The position numbers were made by a program, and so were the translations under genes. The notes beneath the pieces are model-generated. The model was not told the DNA's origin, searched no databases, and saw nothing but the letters and a program-made list of their open reading frames with translations. A DNA stretch of 64,000 nt, taken from assembly GCA_002389905.1 (NCBI GenBank), contig DGRE01000060.1, positions 62,001 through 126,000 of the forward strand, in the 5' to 3' direction. Positions 51,494-61,233 of this stretch are shown one piece after another; positions within the stretch are counted from its first letter, which is position 1, and each line of letters opens with the position of its first letter. The stretch is from Hungatella sp. UBA4396. Lineage in GTDB: Bacteria > Bacillota > Clostridia > Lachnospirales > Lachnospiraceae.

Positions 51494-53197
51494 ATGCAGG
51501 ATCAAAAGCTGGAAAATCTGCTCAATCTGGCTCTCAGCGCTTCTCCCGAAGAGAGAGAACGGTCCCTGAACTTAAATGTGGGCTATAATCCGGAGGAAAA
51601 TTCCTGGGTCGTGATCGTAAAGTATTCCGGGGATATCAGCAATCTTTCCCTGGTTGGAATACGGGTGGAGCCAATGGTAAACGAATATGCCATTTTAACG
51701 GTTCCTGAGTCCCTCATCGACTCTTTAAGCGAATTGCCGCAAATTGAATATGTGGAGAAACCAAAGAGGCTGTTTTTTGCTGTTAATCAGGCAAAGGCGG
51801 CCTCTTGCGTCAATCTTGTCCAGCAGGGAAGCAGTATTCTCACAGGCCGGGGGGTTTTGGTGGCTGTCATTGACTCGGGAATTGACTATTATCATGAGGA
51901 TTTCCGCAATCCCGACGGGACCACCAGAATATTATCCCTGTGGGACCAGACCCTGGACCGGGTCTTTACAAAGGAAGAGATTGACCAGGCCCTGAGCACC
52001 GGAAGCAGGGCGGAGGCCAGGCGTCTGGTTCCTTCGGTGGATAACAGCGGACATGGCACTGCAGTGGCTTCCATAGCCGCAGGAAACGGAAGGGAAAACC
52101 GGGGGCAGTACAGAGGGGTTGCTTTTGAAAGCCCTCTCTTGGTAGTAAAGCTTGGGGTCCCTCAGGAAGCGGGCTTTCCGAGGACAACGGAACTGATGCG
52201 GGCAGTGAATTTTGTGGTCAGGGAGGCGGTGGCCCTTCAGATGCCCATTGTCATAAACTTAAGCTTTGGGAATACATACGGCTCTCATGACGGAACCAGC
52301 CTTCTGGAAACATTTCTGGATGATATCTCCAATTACGGAAGGACTGTAATTGTGGTTGGAACGGGAAATGAAGGAGTCAGCGGCGGCCACTTATCCGGAG
52401 TTTTGACCATGGCAAGCCCTCAGGAGGTGGAGCTGAGTGTGGGAGGCTACCAGACCGGGTTCAGCGTCCAGCTTTGGAAATCCTATGCGGATTTGTTTGA
52501 TATCAGTATTATAACGCCTTCCGGTGAAATCATAGGCCCTATAAGCAGCAGCCTTGGTCCTCAGACCATTAACTTTGGAAACACCCAAATTCTGCTTTAC
52601 TACGGAAAGCCGGGACCATACAGCGTGGCTCAGGAGATTTACCTGGAGTTTCTTCCTGCAACCACATTTATTGACAGCGGAATCTGGAGGTTTCGCCTCA
52701 CTCCAAGGCAGATCGTGGAAGGCAAGTATGACTTCTGGCTTCCCTCTGCGGGGGTGCTGAACCAGTCCACCAGATTTTTAAGGCCAACGCCGGAAACCAC
52801 CCTGACCATTCCTTCCACGGCTACCAAGGTCATATCTGTGGGAGCCTATGATGACACTTATCAGTCCTATGCGGATTTTTCCGGAAGGGGCTTTACAAGA
52901 AGAACCAACCAGGTGAAGCCGGATCTGGCGGCTCCGGGAGTGGGGATCATTGCGGCCAGGACGGGAGGAGGCTATGAGCCTGTGACTGGAACCTCTTTTG
53001 CAACTCCTTTCGTAACCGGAGGCGCAGCCCTTTTGATGCAATGGGGAATTGTGGATGGAAGAGATCCTTTCCTGTTCGGGGAAAAGGTGAAAGCATATCT
53101 GATCCGGGGTGCAAGACACCTTCCCGGCATCACTTCATACCCCAACCCTGAAGTGGGATATGGAGCCCTGTGTGTGAGTGACAGCCTGCCTGTTTAA
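51494..53197 (+). CDS. S8 (subtilisin-family) peptidase, Csp-like
   Basis: 567 residues from ATG 51494 (AGGAG six bases upstream). The catalytic triad is complete: D127 in VAVIDSGIDYYHEDF, H187 in NSGHGTAVASIA, S501 in GTSFATPFVTGGA. The oxyanion Asn is in VVGTGNEGVSG. A ~120-residue beta-rich insertion lies between Asn and Ser (about 305-440), as in the jelly-roll of clostridial Csp proteases that trigger germination. No signal peptide. Whether it works in germination or as a general protease cannot be told. It follows the SpoIID-like gene by 46 bases. Confidence 0.9.
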   Translation: MQDQKLENLLNLALSASPEERERSLNLNVGYNPEENSWVVIVKYSGDISNLSLVGIRVEPMVNEYAILTVPESLIDSLSELPQIEYVEKPKRLFFAVNQAKAASCVNLVQQGSSILTGRGVLVAVIDSGIDYYHEDFRNPDGTTRILSLWDQTLDRVFTKEEIDQALSTGSRAEARRLVPSVDNSGHGTAVASIAAGNGRENRGQYRGVAFESPLLVVKLGVPQEAGFPRTTELMRAVNFVVREAVALQMPIVINLSFGNTYGSHDGTSLLETFLDDISNYGRTVIVVGTGNEGVSGGHLSGVLTMASPQEVELSVGGYQTGFSVQLWKSYADLFDISIITPSGEIIGPISSSLGPQTINFGNTQILLYYGKPGPYSVAQEIYLEFLPATTFIDSGIWRFRLTPRQIVEGKYDFWLPSAGVLNQSTRFLRPTPETTLTIPSTATKVISVGAYDDTYQSYADFSGRGFTRRTNQVKPDLAAPGVGIIAARTGGGYEPVTGTSFATPFVTGGAALLMQWGIVDGRDPFLFGEKVKAYLIRGARHLPGITSYPNPEVGYGALCVSDSLPV

Positions 53198-53384
53198 CAC
53201 CTGATGCGGTGCGTCCTGTTTGTCTTTGGCTTTCCGTATTTCTGTTTTTTCTCCCGGTCCGGAAATGCGGAAAAAGCCCGGAAACAGGGCGGTAATGGAA
53301 AATGCTAATATTTCAATAGGGGGTGTTACAATTACTGAAAATATGGTATAATGTACATTAACTTTGGGCAAAGGATGTGATTGT

Positions 53385-54395
53385 ATGAATATCAGGGAAT
53401 CCACGGAACAATGGGAAGAAGAATATTTAAGCCCCTATGCCTCTTTCAGTAAGAACAGCAGGGGGAGAGAACGTGAAGAAGCTCCCTGCGATATCAGGAC
53501 TGCTTATCAGCGGGACAGAGACCGGATTATCCACTGTAAGGCATTTCGGAGGCTGAAACATAAGACGCAGGTTTTTCTGGCTCCTGAGGGAGATCACTAC
53601 CGGACCAGGCTGACACACACCCTGGAGGTATCTCAGATTGCCAGAACCATAGCCAAGTCTCTGCGCATGAATGAGGATCTGACAGAAGCCATTGCACTGA
53701 GCCATGATCTGGGCCATACCCCTTTCGGCCACTCGGGGGAAGCTGTTTTAGACAAGATTTGCTCCGAAGGTTTTGCTCATTACAAACAAAGCGTTCGGGT
53801 GGTGGAGATTCTTGAAAAGGAGGGCAAGGGCTTAAATCTCACCTGGGAGGTGAGAGACGGCATATTAAATCACCGCACCAGCGGCCATCCCTCTACATTG
53901 GAGGGCTGCATCGTCCGGCTTTCGGACAAAATCGCCTATATCAACCATGATATTGATGATGCCATCAGGGCTAAGATGTTTGTGGAGGAAGACCTTCCGG
54001 AATGCTATACCGGTATCCTGGGACACAGTGTCCGGGAAAGGCTTAACAACATGATTCACGATATCATAGACAACAGCTACGGAAAAAAGGAAATCGTCAT
54101 GTCTCCGGGTATGGAGGAGGCCATGAAGGGGCTGCGCACCTGGATGTTTGAACATGTGTATAAAAGCGATATTCCAAAGGCAGAAGAAGGAAAAGCCCAG
54201 CACTTGATCGTCATGCTGTTCCGTTATTACATGGAATACCCGGACATGCTTCCGGAGGAATGCCGGCTGCTGACAGAAGGGCGTGAGGAAAGCCTGGAAC
54301 GGGCGGTGTGCGATTATATTGCGGGCATGAGCGACAGCTATGCCATAGATAAATTTGAAGAACTGTTTGTCCCGAAAGCGTGGAAGAGCGTTTAG
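53385..54395 (+). CDS. dgt: Deoxyguanosinetriphosphate triphosphohydrolase-like protein
   Basis: 336 residues, HD superfamily. It hydrolyses dNTPs to nucleoside and tripolyphosphate. Metal ligands in RLTHTLEVSQIARTIAK and ALSHDLGHTPFGHSGE, with a later D in RLSDKIAYINHDIDDA; RDRIIHCKAFRRLKHKTQVF at the start is a family signature. Start at 53385 with AAAGGATG; TATAAT (53347-53352) is the likely -10. It lies ahead of dnaG-rpoD, a common clostridial order. Confidence 0.93.
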   Translation: MNIRESTEQWEEEYLSPYASFSKNSRGREREEAPCDIRTAYQRDRDRIIHCKAFRRLKHKTQVFLAPEGDHYRTRLTHTLEVSQIARTIAKSLRMNEDLTEAIALSHDLGHTPFGHSGEAVLDKICSEGFAHYKQSVRVVEILEKEGKGLNLTWEVRDGILNHRTSGHPSTLEGCIVRLSDKIAYINHDIDDAIRAKMFVEEDLPECYTGILGHSVRERLNNMIHDIIDNSYGKKEIVMSPGMEEAMKGLRTWMFEHVYKSDIPKAEEGKAQHLIVMLFRYYMEYPDMLPEECRLLTEGREESLERAVCDYIAGMSDSYAIDKFEELFVPKAWKSV

Positions 54396-54431
54396 GGATA
54401 TGAAAATATAAGGAAGGAGGAGTGAGGCTTC

Positions 54432-56204
54432 ATGCGGTACTCAGAAGAAGTGATTGAAGAGGTCCGGAACAGGAACGATATCGTGGACATGGTTTCGGGA
54501 TATGTAAAGCTTCAGAAAAAAGGGAACAATTATTTCGGTCTATGCCCTTTTCACAATGAAAAATCGCCTTCCTTTTCCGTATCCCCATCCAAGCAGATGT
54601 ATTACTGCTTTGGCTGCGGAGCAGGCGGCAATGTGATCACCTTTGTCATGGAATATGAAAATTATTCTTTTTCTGAGGCTCTTAAGGTGCTGGCTGACCG
54701 GGCGGGAGTGACCCTTCCTGCGGCAGAATACAGCAAAGAAGCCAGAGAGCAGGAGGATCTTAAGTCTTCTCTTCTGGAGATCAATAAGCTGGCGGCCAGT
54801 TACTTTTACTATCAGCTGAAAAATCCCCAGGGTGAGGCTGGTTACCGGTATTTAAGGGAACGCCAGCTAAGCGATGAAACCATCACTCATTTCGGCCTTG
54901 GATATTCCAATAAGACCAGCGATGATCTTTACCGATACTTAAGGGGCAAGGGCTATGATGATGAGCTTTTAAAGCAGACCGGCCTTGTGACTGTGGAGGA
55001 GCGGGGGAGCCGGGATAAATTCTGGAACAGGGTCATGTTTCCCATTATGGATGTAAATAACCGGGTTATCGGATTCGGAGGCCGGGTCATGGGAGCAGGA
55101 GAACCGAAATACTTAAACTCCCCGGAAACCAAGCTGTTTGACAAGAGCAGGCATTTGTACGGTCTTAACTATGCCAGGCTTTCCAGGGAAAAGTACATAT
55201 TGATCTGCGAGGGATACATAGATGTAATTTCCCTTCATCAGGCCGGATTCACCAATGCGGTGGCGTCCTTGGGAACAGCCTTTACGTCCCAGCAGGGACA
55301 GCTGTTAAAGCGCTATACGGATAAGGTGGTGCTCACCTACGACAGTGACGGGGCTGGCGTAAAAGCCGCTCTCCGGGCCATTCCGATTCTTAAGGAAGCA
55401 GGAGTGTCCATTCAGGTGCTTAACATGGAACCTTACAAGGACCCAGACGACTTTATTAAAAGTATGGGAGCAGAGGCATTCCGTGAGAGAATCAGGGAAG
55501 CACGCAACAGCTTTTTATTTGAAATTGATGTGCTGAAGAAGGATTATAAAATGGATGACCCGGAGCAGAAAACCGCATTTTATAACCAGGCAGCCAGAAA
55601 GCTTCTGGAATTTCCGGAGGCTCTGGAACGGGATAATTACTTAGAGGCAGTTTCCAGGGAGTACTTTATCAGTTACGAGGATTTAAGGAATCTGGTTAAC
55701 CGGCTGGGAGCTTCTTTAGGACCGGCCAGAACCGGGACTTCACGGGAGCAGGGGGAGTATGGAAAAGGGCAGCGTAAAAAGGAAAAGGAAGACGGCGTAA
55801 AACAGTCTCAAAGGCTGCTTCTCACCTGGCTGATTGAAAATCCTGGTTTATTTGATAAGATCAAGGGAGTGATCACTCCTGATGACTTTATAGAAGAACT
55901 GTATCACAAGGCGGCAGAAATGGTTTTTGAGGGACATGCTGCAGGAAATTTAAATCCAGCCGAGATTTTAAATCATTTTATCAATGATGAAGATCAATAC
56001 CGGGCAGTCGCGGGTCTTTTCCATGCGAGTCTCAATGAGTCCCTGAACAATGAAGAACAGAAAAAAGCGTTTTCGGAAACCATTATGAAAGTGAAAAAAA
56101 ACAGTCTGGATTATGCCAGCCGCCATGCGTCAGGAATCGAAGAACTGCAAAAAATCATAAAGGAACAGGCTGGACTGAAGGATCTGCATATTTCGCTGGA
56201 TTAG
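54432..56204 (+). CDS. dnaG: DNA primase
   Basis: 590 residues. N-terminal zinc-binding domain (CPFHNEKSPSFSVSPSKQ...YYCFGCGAGG, about 38-65), catalytic core with TOPRIM (ICEGYIDVISLHQAG and TYDSDGAGVKAALRA, about 255-345) and C-terminal helicase-binding domain (about 455-590). It makes RNA primers for replication. AAGGAGGAG upstream, 36 bases after dgt; it is followed by rpoD, the classic macromolecular synthesis arrangement. Confidence 0.97.
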   Translation: MRYSEEVIEEVRNRNDIVDMVSGYVKLQKKGNNYFGLCPFHNEKSPSFSVSPSKQMYYCFGCGAGGNVITFVMEYENYSFSEALKVLADRAGVTLPAAEYSKEAREQEDLKSSLLEINKLAASYFYYQLKNPQGEAGYRYLRERQLSDETITHFGLGYSNKTSDDLYRYLRGKGYDDELLKQTGLVTVEERGSRDKFWNRVMFPIMDVNNRVIGFGGRVMGAGEPKYLNSPETKLFDKSRHLYGLNYARLSREKYILICEGYIDVISLHQAGFTNAVASLGTAFTSQQGQLLKRYTDKVVLTYDSDGAGVKAALRAIPILKEAGVSIQVLNMEPYKDPDDFIKSMGAEAFRERIREARNSFLFEIDVLKKDYKMDDPEQKTAFYNQAARKLLEFPEALERDNYLEAVSREYFISYEDLRNLVNRLGASLGPARTGTSREQGEYGKGQRKKEKEDGVKQSQRLLLTWLIENPGLFDKIKGVITPDDFIEELYHKAAEMVFEGHAAGNLNPAEILNHFINDEDQYRAVAGLFHASLNESLNNEEQKKAFSETIMKVKKNSLDYASRHASGIEELQKIIKEQAGLKDLHISLD

Positions 56205-56243
56205 GGTATACACTATAGGCAGGCTGTGGAAGGATGGAAGAAC

Positions 56244-57446
56244 ATGGACGAGAATGTGAAGAAGACGGCAGATAAGGTGACAGGGTCAAAAAAGACAGAG
56301 GTGGAGCAGTCTGAGGAGTTTAAGGCAGAGGAGACAGCTGCATTTGAGGAAAAGTTAAACCAGCTTTTCCTTTTGGCAAAAAAGAAACGAAATGTGCTGG
56401 AGAATCAGGAAATTCTGGACTTCTTTGTTGGAGAGGAACTGAACTCAGATAAGCTGGATCAAATCTTTGACTTTCTGGAGAACAATAAGGTGGATGTGCT
56501 TCAGATTAACGGTGCGGAGATAGAACTGGATGAGGACCTTTTTATAGAAGAGGATATTGAGGAAGAGGAAGAAATCGATGTGGAAAACATTGATCTGTCC
56601 GTTCCCGAGGGAATCAGCGTGGAAGACCCTGTCCGGATGTATTTAAAAGAAATCGGAAAGGTTCCTCTTCTTTCAAGTGAAGATGAAATCGAATTTGCCA
56701 AGAACATAGAGCTGGGAGATGAAAATGCAAAGCAGAGCCTGACTGAGGCCAATCTCCGTCTTGTGGTCAGCATTGCCAAACGCTATGTAGGCCGGGGAAT
56801 GCAGTTTTTAGACTTGATCCAGGAGGGGAATTTAGGTCTTATTAAGGCTGTTGAAAAGTTTGACTACAGGAAAGGGTATAAATTCAGTACCTATGCCACC
56901 TGGTGGATCAGACAGGCCATTACCAGGGCAATTGCCGATCAGGCCAGGACCATACGGATTCCGGTTCATATGGTGGAAACCATCAACCGCCTGGTCCGCG
57001 TATCCAGACAGCTTTTACAGGAGCTGGGACGGGAACCTGTGCCGGAGGAAATCGCTGCAAGGGCCAATATGCCGGTGGAGCGGGTCCGGGAGATCATGAA
57101 GGTATCCCAGGAGCCGGTATCCTTAGAAACTCCCATTGGTGAGGAAGAGGACAGCCATTTAGGAGACTTTATCCAGGATGAGCAGGTTATGGTTCCAGCT
57201 GACGCAGCCACCTTTACCATGCTTCATGAGCAGCTCATGGAGGTTTTGGATACCCTGACAGAGAGGGAGCAGAAGGTATTGAAACTTCGGTTCGGTCTTG
57301 ATGACGGGCGTCCAAGAACCCTGGAGGAAGTGGGCAAGGAATTTAATGTTACAAGAGAACGGATCAGACAGATTGAAGCCAAGGCTCTGCGTAAACTGCG
57401 CCATCCCAGCAGAAGCAAGAAGCTGAAGGACTATCTGGATGATTGA
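56244..57446 (+). CDS. rpoD: Primary sigma factor (sigma-A/RpoD)
   Basis: 400 residues. Acidic N-terminal region 1.1 (rich in EEEEEIDVENID), region 1.2 (DPVRMYLKEIGKVPLLS), region 2 with NLRLVVSIAKRYVGRGMQFLDLIQEGN and KGYKFSTYATWWIRQAITRA (-10 recognition), region 3 and region 4 (TLEEVGKEFNVTRERIRQIE, -35 recognition). ATG 56244 is preferred to the upstream GTG 56226, with GGAAGG upstream. This is the housekeeping sigma factor that would read the TTGACA/TATAAT promoters noted in this annotation. Confidence 0.97.
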   Translation: MDENVKKTADKVTGSKKTEVEQSEEFKAEETAAFEEKLNQLFLLAKKKRNVLENQEILDFFVGEELNSDKLDQIFDFLENNKVDVLQINGAEIELDEDLFIEEDIEEEEEIDVENIDLSVPEGISVEDPVRMYLKEIGKVPLLSSEDEIEFAKNIELGDENAKQSLTEANLRLVVSIAKRYVGRGMQFLDLIQEGNLGLIKAVEKFDYRKGYKFSTYATWWIRQAITRAIADQARTIRIPVHMVETINRLVRVSRQLLQELGREPVPEEIAARANMPVERVREIMKVSQEPVSLETPIGEEEDSHLGDFIQDEQVMVPADAATFTMLHEQLMEVLDTLTEREQKVLKLRFGLDDGRPRTLEEVGKEFNVTRERIRQIEAKALRKLRHPSRSKKLKDYLDD

Positions 57447-57467
57447 TGATGCAAAAGGTCGTATAAG

Positions 57468-58205
57468 ATGAAATTATCAAAACGTTTGGATACAATCGCT
57501 TCCTTTGTACCTGAGGGAAGCAGGGTTGCTGATATAGGAACAGACCATGGATATATCCCTATCCATCTGGTTCAGGAAGGGAAAGCAAAACATGCCATTG
57601 CCATGGATGTAAGGGAGGGCCCTCTTTTACGGGCCCATGCCCATATCCGGGAGGCAGGTCTGGAGGGCAGGATTGAAGTCCGTCTCAGTGACGGGCTTTT
57701 GAAATTAGAGGAACAGGAAGCCGACTGCGTGGTTATAGCAGGCATGGGCGGAGAATTGATGATACATATTCTGGAAGAAGGAAAAAGGCTGTGGAACCAG
57801 ATTCCCTTCTGGGTCCTTTCTCCCCATTCAGAAATTGACAAAGTACGCAAATTCCTGCTGGAGCAGGAATTTTTCCCGGAACAGGAGACTATGATAGAGG
57901 AGGAAGGGAAATACTACACTGTCATGGGAGTTTCGAGAAGGGGCACAGACAGGGAAAAATATGACCGGGAAATCTTTTACCGTTACGGAAAACAACTGTT
58001 GGAATCCAAGTCCCCTGTTTTACTGGAATATTTGACAAAAGAAGAAGAACAGCTTCAGAAAATCCTTGACAGCCTGTCAGAAAGCAGAACCCAGGCAGGA
58101 GAAAAGCGTGTCGGGGAATTGAAACAGGAACTGATCTGGAATAAGGAGGCACAAGATGAAATGCGAGGAACTGACGGTCAAACTGGAACGGCTGGCGCCC
58201 CTTAG
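57468..58205 (+). CDS. trmK: tRNA (adenine(22)-N1)-methyltransferase TrmK family
   Basis: 245 residues. Class I SAM methyltransferase: GSRVADIGTDHGYIPIHLVQ (SAM motif I), AMDVREGPL, DCVVIAGMGGELM, WVLSPHSEIDKVRKFL. TrmK methylates A22 in bacterial tRNAs. A C-terminal coiled region follows. It lies 21 bases after rpoD, and its last 50 bases overlap the next gene in another frame, a layout also seen in other Firmicutes (rpoD-trmK-nif3). Confidence 0.9.
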   Translation: MKLSKRLDTIASFVPEGSRVADIGTDHGYIPIHLVQEGKAKHAIAMDVREGPLLRAHAHIREAGLEGRIEVRLSDGLLKLEEQEADCVVIAGMGGELMIHILEEGKRLWNQIPFWVLSPHSEIDKVRKFLLEQEFFPEQETMIEEEGKYYTVMGVSRRGTDREKYDREIFYRYGKQLLESKSPVLLEYLTKEEEQLQKILDSLSESRTQAGEKRVGELKQELIWNKEAQDEMRGTDGQTGTAGAP

Positions 58206-58959
58206 CTGCGCCTGTGACTGGGATAATGTAGGGCTTTTGGCAGGCCGGAGTGATAAAGAGGTAAAAAAGATTTTTATTGCCCTGGATGCCACGGATGAAG
58301 TCATCGAGGAGGCGGTTTTGTGGGGAGCAGATATGCTGATCACCCACCATCCTTTGATCTTTAAGCCGTTAAAGCAGATTAATGATAAGGATTTTATCGG
58401 AGGTCGGCTGATTAAGCTGATCCGGCATGACATTGCCTATTATGCCATGCACACCAACTTTGATGCCGCACCGGGCTGTATGGCGGATGCGGCTGCCATA
58501 AGGCTTGAGCTCACAGATATGGAAATACTGGAGCAGGAAGGCCTGATGGATGGCGGAGAAACGCCTTATGGAATCGGAAAGACCGGATATCTGAAAGAGG
58601 AAATGACGGTCAGAGAGGTGGCTGGCCTTGTAAAAGAGCGGTTTAAGCTGCCCTTTTTGACTTTGTACGGAGAGAGAGCCATAGACGGCCCTCTGCGGTT
58701 TATAGGAATCAGTCCCGGCTCCGGAGGAAGCATGATAAAGTCTGCTTTAAAAGCCGGGGTAAAAGTCCTGGTGACCGGGGATATCGGACATCACAATGGA
58801 ATTGATGCGGCTGCAAACGGAATGGCAATTATTGATGCAGGACATTACGGACTGGAGTATCTGTTCCTTGATTTTGTGGAAGAGTACTTAAGGAAAGAAG
58901 CGGGAGAGGCTTTTGAAATACGCAAGGCAGAAGTGGTATTCCCCGAAACGCTGATATAA
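58156..58959 (+). CDS. Nif3-like dinuclear metal-centre protein (GTP cyclohydrolase I type 2 homologue)
   Basis: 267 residues. CDWDNVGLLAGR at the start, then ADMLITHHPLIFK with the metal-binding HH, YAMHTNFDA, and near the end GDIGHHNGIDAAANGM and DAGHYGLEY with further His/Asp ligands. The family forms hexameric rings with a two-metal site; its reaction is unsettled. It overlaps trmK by 50 bases. AAGGAGGCAC ribosome site. Confidence 0.93.
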   Translation: MKCEELTVKLERLAPLSCACDWDNVGLLAGRSDKEVKKIFIALDATDEVIEEAVLWGADMLITHHPLIFKPLKQINDKDFIGGRLIKLIRHDIAYYAMHTNFDAAPGCMADAAAIRLELTDMEILEQEGLMDGGETPYGIGKTGYLKEEMTVREVAGLVKERFKLPFLTLYGERAIDGPLRFIGISPGSGGSMIKSALKAGVKVLVTGDIGHHNGIDAAANGMAIIDAGHYGLEYLFLDFVEEYLRKEAGEAFEIRKAEVVFPETLI

Positions 58960-58970
58960 GGAGGAACAGA

Positions 58971-60632
58971 ATGGCTTTTGTAACCATCAACGGAGTAAAA
59001 AAGGAGTATCCTTTAGGGACTTCCTATCAGGAAATTGCCAGAGAGCACCAGAATCAGTACGAGGATGAGATTTTGCTGGTCAGCATCAACGGAAAGTTAA
59101 GGGAGCTTCATAAATCAGTCCAATTTGACTGCACCATGGAATTTTTGACGGGAAGAGACCAGCCCGGAATTCAGACCTATCACAGAAGTGCCATCTTTCT
59201 CACGATGAAGGCCTTTTATGACATGGTGGGTGCGGAGAAAATCGAGAAGGTAACCGTGGATTTTTCCCTGGGAAAAGGATATTATATTGAACCTCATGGA
59301 GATTTTGAGCTTACAGAGGATTTAATCAGCCGGGTCAGAGACCGTATGCATGAATATGTAAAACAGGAAATTCCCATTATGAAACGTCATGTGAGCACTG
59401 ATGATGCCATTGAACTGTTTCATAAGCACCGCATGTATGACAAGGAAAGACTGTTCCGGTACCGCCGGGTTTCCCATGTAAATATCTACAGCATCGGTGG
59501 GTTTGAGGATTATTACTATGGATATATGGTCCAGAATACAGGATATATCAAGTATTTTGACCTGGCTTTATATGACGAGGGCTTCGTGCTCATGCTTCCC
59601 CAGAAGGAAGATCCGAAAGAAGTTCCGGTATTTGATGCTGAGAAAAAGAAAAAGCTGTTTTCCGTATTGAAGGAAAGTGTAAAATGGGGAGAGCGGCTTA
59701 ATGTGTCCCATGTAGGAGCTCTTAATGAAGAAATTTCCAAGGGAAATATTAACCAGCTGATTATGATTCAGGAGGCTCTTCAGGAAAAGAAAATCGCTGA
59801 AATTGCCCAACGGATTGTCAGTGACCGGACTAAGAAGTTTGTCATGGTTGCCGGGCCTTCCTCTTCAGGTAAAACCACTTTTTCCCACCGCTTGTCCATA
59901 CAGTTGAGAGCCCAGGGAATGACTCCCCATCCCATTGCGGTAGATGATTATTTTGTAAACCGGGTGGACAGTCCCAGAAATCCCGACGGAAGCTATAATT
60001 ATGAGTCGCTGGAGTGTTTGGATATCGAACAGTTTAACAAGGATATGACGGCTCTTCTGGCCGGAGAAACGGTGGAAATGCCCCGGTATCAGTTTAAGAC
60101 GGGGGAAAGAGAGTATAAAGGGGATTATTTAAAATTGGGAGCAGAAGATATTCTGGTTATTGAGGGAATCCACTGCTTAAATGACAAGCTGTCTTATTCC
60201 CTTCCCAAGGAAAGCAAGTTCCGGGTCTATGTAAGCGCTTTGACCCAGTTAAACATTGACGAGCACAACCGGATTCCTACGACTGACTGCCGTCTGATCC
60301 GCCGGATGGTCCGGGATGCCAGAACCAGAGGTGCCTCAGCCCAGGATACTTTCCGCATGTGGCCGTCGGTGAGACGGGGAGAAGAGGAATATATTTTCCC
60401 CTTCCAGGAATCTGCGGATATGATGTTTAACTCTGCCACAGTCTATGAGCTGGCGGTGCTGAAGCAGCATGCAGAGCCGTTGCTTTTTGGTATTCCAAGA
60501 GATTCTGCGGAATATGTGGAGGCAAAAAGGGTACTGAAATTCCTGGATTATTTTCTGGGGGTTAACAGCGAAGATATTCCTCATAATTCCATTGTCCGGG
60601 AATTTATCGGAGGAAGCTGCTTTAAGGTCTGA
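58971..60632 (+). CDS. TGS-domain nucleoside (uridine-like) kinase
   Basis: 553 residues. The N-terminal TGS domain (about 1-60) and an aminoacyl-tRNA-synthetase second-additional-like domain (about 70-230) lack tRNA synthetase catalysis. The C-terminal part (about 285-500) is a uridine-kinase-type P-loop domain with VAGPSSSGKTTFSHRL, DDYFVNR, VIEGIHCLND. This fused architecture is common in Clostridia, and nucleoside phosphorylation is the assumed activity. GGAGG upstream; 11 bases after the nif3-like gene, hence same operon. Confidence 0.92.
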   Translation: MAFVTINGVKKEYPLGTSYQEIAREHQNQYEDEILLVSINGKLRELHKSVQFDCTMEFLTGRDQPGIQTYHRSAIFLTMKAFYDMVGAEKIEKVTVDFSLGKGYYIEPHGDFELTEDLISRVRDRMHEYVKQEIPIMKRHVSTDDAIELFHKHRMYDKERLFRYRRVSHVNIYSIGGFEDYYYGYMVQNTGYIKYFDLALYDEGFVLMLPQKEDPKEVPVFDAEKKKKLFSVLKESVKWGERLNVSHVGALNEEISKGNINQLIMIQEALQEKKIAEIAQRIVSDRTKKFVMVAGPSSSGKTTFSHRLSIQLRAQGMTPHPIAVDDYFVNRVDSPRNPDGSYNYESLECLDIEQFNKDMTALLAGETVEMPRYQFKTGEREYKGDYLKLGAEDILVIEGIHCLNDKLSYSLPKESKFRVYVSALTQLNIDEHNRIPTTDCRLIRRMVRDARTRGASAQDTFRMWPSVRRGEEEYIFPFQESADMMFNSATVYELAVLKQHAEPLLFGIPRDSAEYVEAKRVLKFLDYFLGVNSEDIPHNSIVREFIGGSCFKV

Positions 60633-60639
60633 TGATTGC

Positions 60640-60668
60640 TTTACAAATGAAAGAATTTATGATAGACT
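60640..60668 (+). promoter_or_regulatory. Promoter of rnpB
   Basis: TTTACA (60640-60645), 17-bp spacer, TAGACT (60663-60668); predicted start lies at the first base of P1 (about 60674). Confidence 0.7.
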
Positions 60669-60673
60669 AGTAT

Positions 60674-61024
60674 AGTTTTGAGTAAGACAAATGGCCGCAG
60701 CTGCAAAGCCGAAAGGCTGCAGGTGAGGAAAGTCCGGGCTTCGCAGGGCAGGATGCCAGATAACGTCTGGCGGAGGCGACTCCAGGGAAAGTGCAACAGA
60801 AATATACCGCCGCATTGCGGTAAGGGTGGAAAGGTGGTGTAAGAGACCACCGCCCTTCTGGTAACAGGAGGGGTCCATGTAAACCCCATCCGAAGCAAGA
60901 CCGAACAGGAGGCATAAGGCGGCCCGTCTGCCTCCGGGTAGGTCGCTTGAGCCTGCCGGTGACGGCAGGCCTAGATAGATGGCCATTCAATGACATAACC
61001 CGGCTTATCGTCTTGCTCAAAACT
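60674..61024 (+). ncRNA. rnpB: RNase P RNA, bacterial type A
   Basis: Catalytic RNA that matures tRNA 5' ends. P1 is formed by 60674-60688 with 61010-61024, 15 pairs with one G-T. Conserved core: GAGGAAAGTCCGGGC at about 60725, AGGGTGGAAAGGTG region, and the 3' core AGATAGATGGCCATT-like stretch followed by ATAACCCGGCTTAT. GACGGCAGGC and the CCGCC arms match the type A P10-P14 area. Size about 350 bases. Confidence 0.96.
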
Positions 61025-61073
61025 TTAAAAATTAACCGGCCTTAAGAGAAATCAGGCTGAAAACAAAAGCTGC

Positions 61074-61109
61074 AAAGACCATGGAAGATAAATTCCATAG
61101 GTCTTTTTT
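61074..61109 (+). terminator. Terminator of rnpB
   Basis: AAGACC-ATGGAA (61075-61086) pairs with TTCCAT-A-GGTCTT (61093-61105) and is followed by TTTTT. Confidence 0.75.
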
Positions 61110-61233
61110 GTGATCTTACAAAAGTGCAAGCCATACGGCCGCAGACTTGATATTGCAGTTGAGAAGTGCGGCAATATCAAGTTTAAAGGTCTGCATTACC
61201 GTGGCTGGCATGTGTCTTGCTTGGATTTTCTTA

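Noticed and set aside
60641..61020. Several minus-strand frames over the RNase P RNA gene
   Set aside because: They are chance frames in GC-rich structural RNA.
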